NCBI GenBank assembly: GCA_030838245.1
Contig: JAUTXB010000147.1
Span: forward strand, 1-6,221
DNA length: 6,221 bases
Reading direction: 5' to 3'
Source: Acidimicrobiaceae bacterium
Lineage (GTDB): Bacteria > Actinomycetota > Acidimicrobiia > Acidimicrobiales > RAAP-2
Below, piece after piece: positions 5,568 through 6,221 of this stretch. The translations under genes were made by a program, and so were the position numbers. Position 1 is the first letter of the stretch, and each line of letters begins with the position of its first letter. The notes below the pieces were generated by a model that did not search any database, was not told the origin of the DNA, and saw nothing but the letters and a program-made list of their open reading frames with translations.

Positions 5568-6221
5568 ATCCGCCGAGGTAGGCGGCCCGAACGGCCGGGT
5601 CGGCCCGGACCTCTTCGGGTGTACCGACGGCGAGGACCTCGCCCAGGTTCAACACCACCACCCGGTGGCACTGGCGCATCAAGAAGTCCATGTCGTGCTC
5701 CACGAGGAGCACGCCGCAGTTGTTCTCCGAGGAGATGACGGCGATCTGGTCGGCCAGGCGGTGGGCCTCGGTGGCATCGAGGCCCGAGGTGGGCTCGTCG
5801 AGCAGCAGCACCTTGGGATTGTCGACCGTGGCCCGGGCCAGTTCGACCATGCGGGCGAGGCCGATAGGCAACGAGCCAGCCGGTTGGTCGGCCATGGCGC
5901 TCAGCCCACAGGCCTCGAGGGCGGCCCGGGCCCGCTCGCGACGGTCCCGGTTGCGCGTGGTGCGGGTGGGGAAGGCCACCAGGTCGGCCAGGAATCCGCC
6001 GCCGCCACCTTCCCAGTCGAGGGCGGCGGTGACGTTGTCGAGGACCGAGAGCCAGCCGAACATCTGGACGACCTGGAAGGTGCGGTGCATCCCGGCCCGG
6101 GAGCGCCGGATCGGGCTCCACGAGGTGATGTCCCTCCCGTCCAACGCAACCCTGCCCCGTTGGGGGTTCCTAATACCCGAGATCACGTCGAACAAGGTGG
6201 TCTTGCCCGCCCCGTTGGGGC
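5566..6221 (-). CDS. Branched-chain amino acid-type ABC importer ATPase (LivG-like), 5' end outside window
   Basis: The visible 217 residues begin within Walker A (PNGAGKTT) and run to the natural stop; about 35-45 N-terminal residues are missing. Present are the Q-loop in RTFQ (Gln at visible residue 49), Walker B LLLDEP (138-143), the switch His in VEHDMD (His175) and a C-terminal GTPEEV/AYLGG segment typical of LivG-type proteins. The protein should energise uptake through LivH/LivM-like permeases, probably encoded upstream beyond 6221. The family also imports non-amino-acid substrates such as urea, so the cargo is open. The ABC signature, normally LSYGQQ in this family, reads LPIGLA (117-122): the Ser is Pro and the first Gln is Leu, although the Gly and the ELARA helix remain. 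I believe related variants exist in actinobacterial paralogues. The SnoaL-like gene follows by 8 bases. Confidence 0.94.
   Translation of the reverse strand, partial: PNGAGKTTLFDVISGIRNPQRGRVALDGRDITSWSPIRRSRAGMHRTFQVVQMFGWLSVLDNVTAALDWEGGGGGFLADLVAFPTRTTRNRDRRERARAALEACGLSAMADQPAGSLPIGLARMVELARATVDNPKVLLLDEPTSGLDATEAHRLADQIAVISSENNCGVLLVEHDMDFLMRQCHRVVVLNLGEVLAVGTPEEVRADPAVRAAYLGG

Noticed and set aside
5108..6121. A 337-codon version of the SnoaL-like gene extended upstream
   Set aside because: The first 188 or so residues are an out-of-frame reading of the LivG-like ATPase. The strong AGGAGG before GTG 5557 fixes the true start.

Overview
The window is high-GC DNA with strong G/C preference at third codon positions, GTG starts and tightly packed genes. 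A short insert in the nucleotide-binding domain of the ABC exporter resembles one I know from actinobacterial homologues. I read it as a chromosomal segment of a high-GC actinobacterium, possibly an Acidimicrobiia-type lineage. That placement is inference, because there is no rRNA or marker gene here. I see no tRNA, CRISPR array, insertion sequence or phage gene.

Layout. (1) Positions 1-791, minus strand: the N-terminal part of a multi-pass membrane protein of the lysylphosphatidylglycerol-synthase transmembrane (UPF0104/YbhN-like) family, cut by the window edge. (2) 788-2677, minus: a complete fused permease/ATPase ABC exporter half-transporter. Its stop codon overlaps the GTG of the membrane protein by 4 bases, so the two form a translationally coupled pair. 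(3) 2678-2793: a gap holding a ribosome binding site and a weak promoter candidate. (4) 2794-3978, minus: a full acyl-CoA dehydrogenase with an intact FAD motif and an apparent catalytic Glu. (5) 3979-4019: a 41-base divergent control region. (6) 4020-5102, plus: a second acyl-CoA dehydrogenase that lacks both usual catalytic Glu positions and the central FAD motif. (7) 5108-5557, minus: a SnoaL/NTF2-fold protein whose end lies 5 bases from the end of gene 6. (8) 5566-6221, minus: a LivG-type ATPase of a branched-chain-amino-acid-type ABC importer, 5' end outside the window, 8 bases upstream of the SnoaL gene.

The central story is the divergent pair of unequal acyl-CoA dehydrogenases. One looks catalytic and one degenerate, as in the two-gene heterotetrameric steroid side-chain dehydrogenases of mycobacteria. 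With an uptake ATPase and a possible dehydratase-like SnoaL protein beside them, a plausible reading is a locus for importing and degrading an acyl-chain substrate such as a lipid, steroid or aromatic side chain. The substrate cannot be named from this sequence. The exporter and UPF0104 pair may be a separate envelope or lipid module. All genes belong to known families, and I see no clearly new system. The most unusual points are the divergent subunit arrangement over a very short shared promoter region with no visible ribosome binding sites, and the altered ABC signature motif in the importer ATPase.
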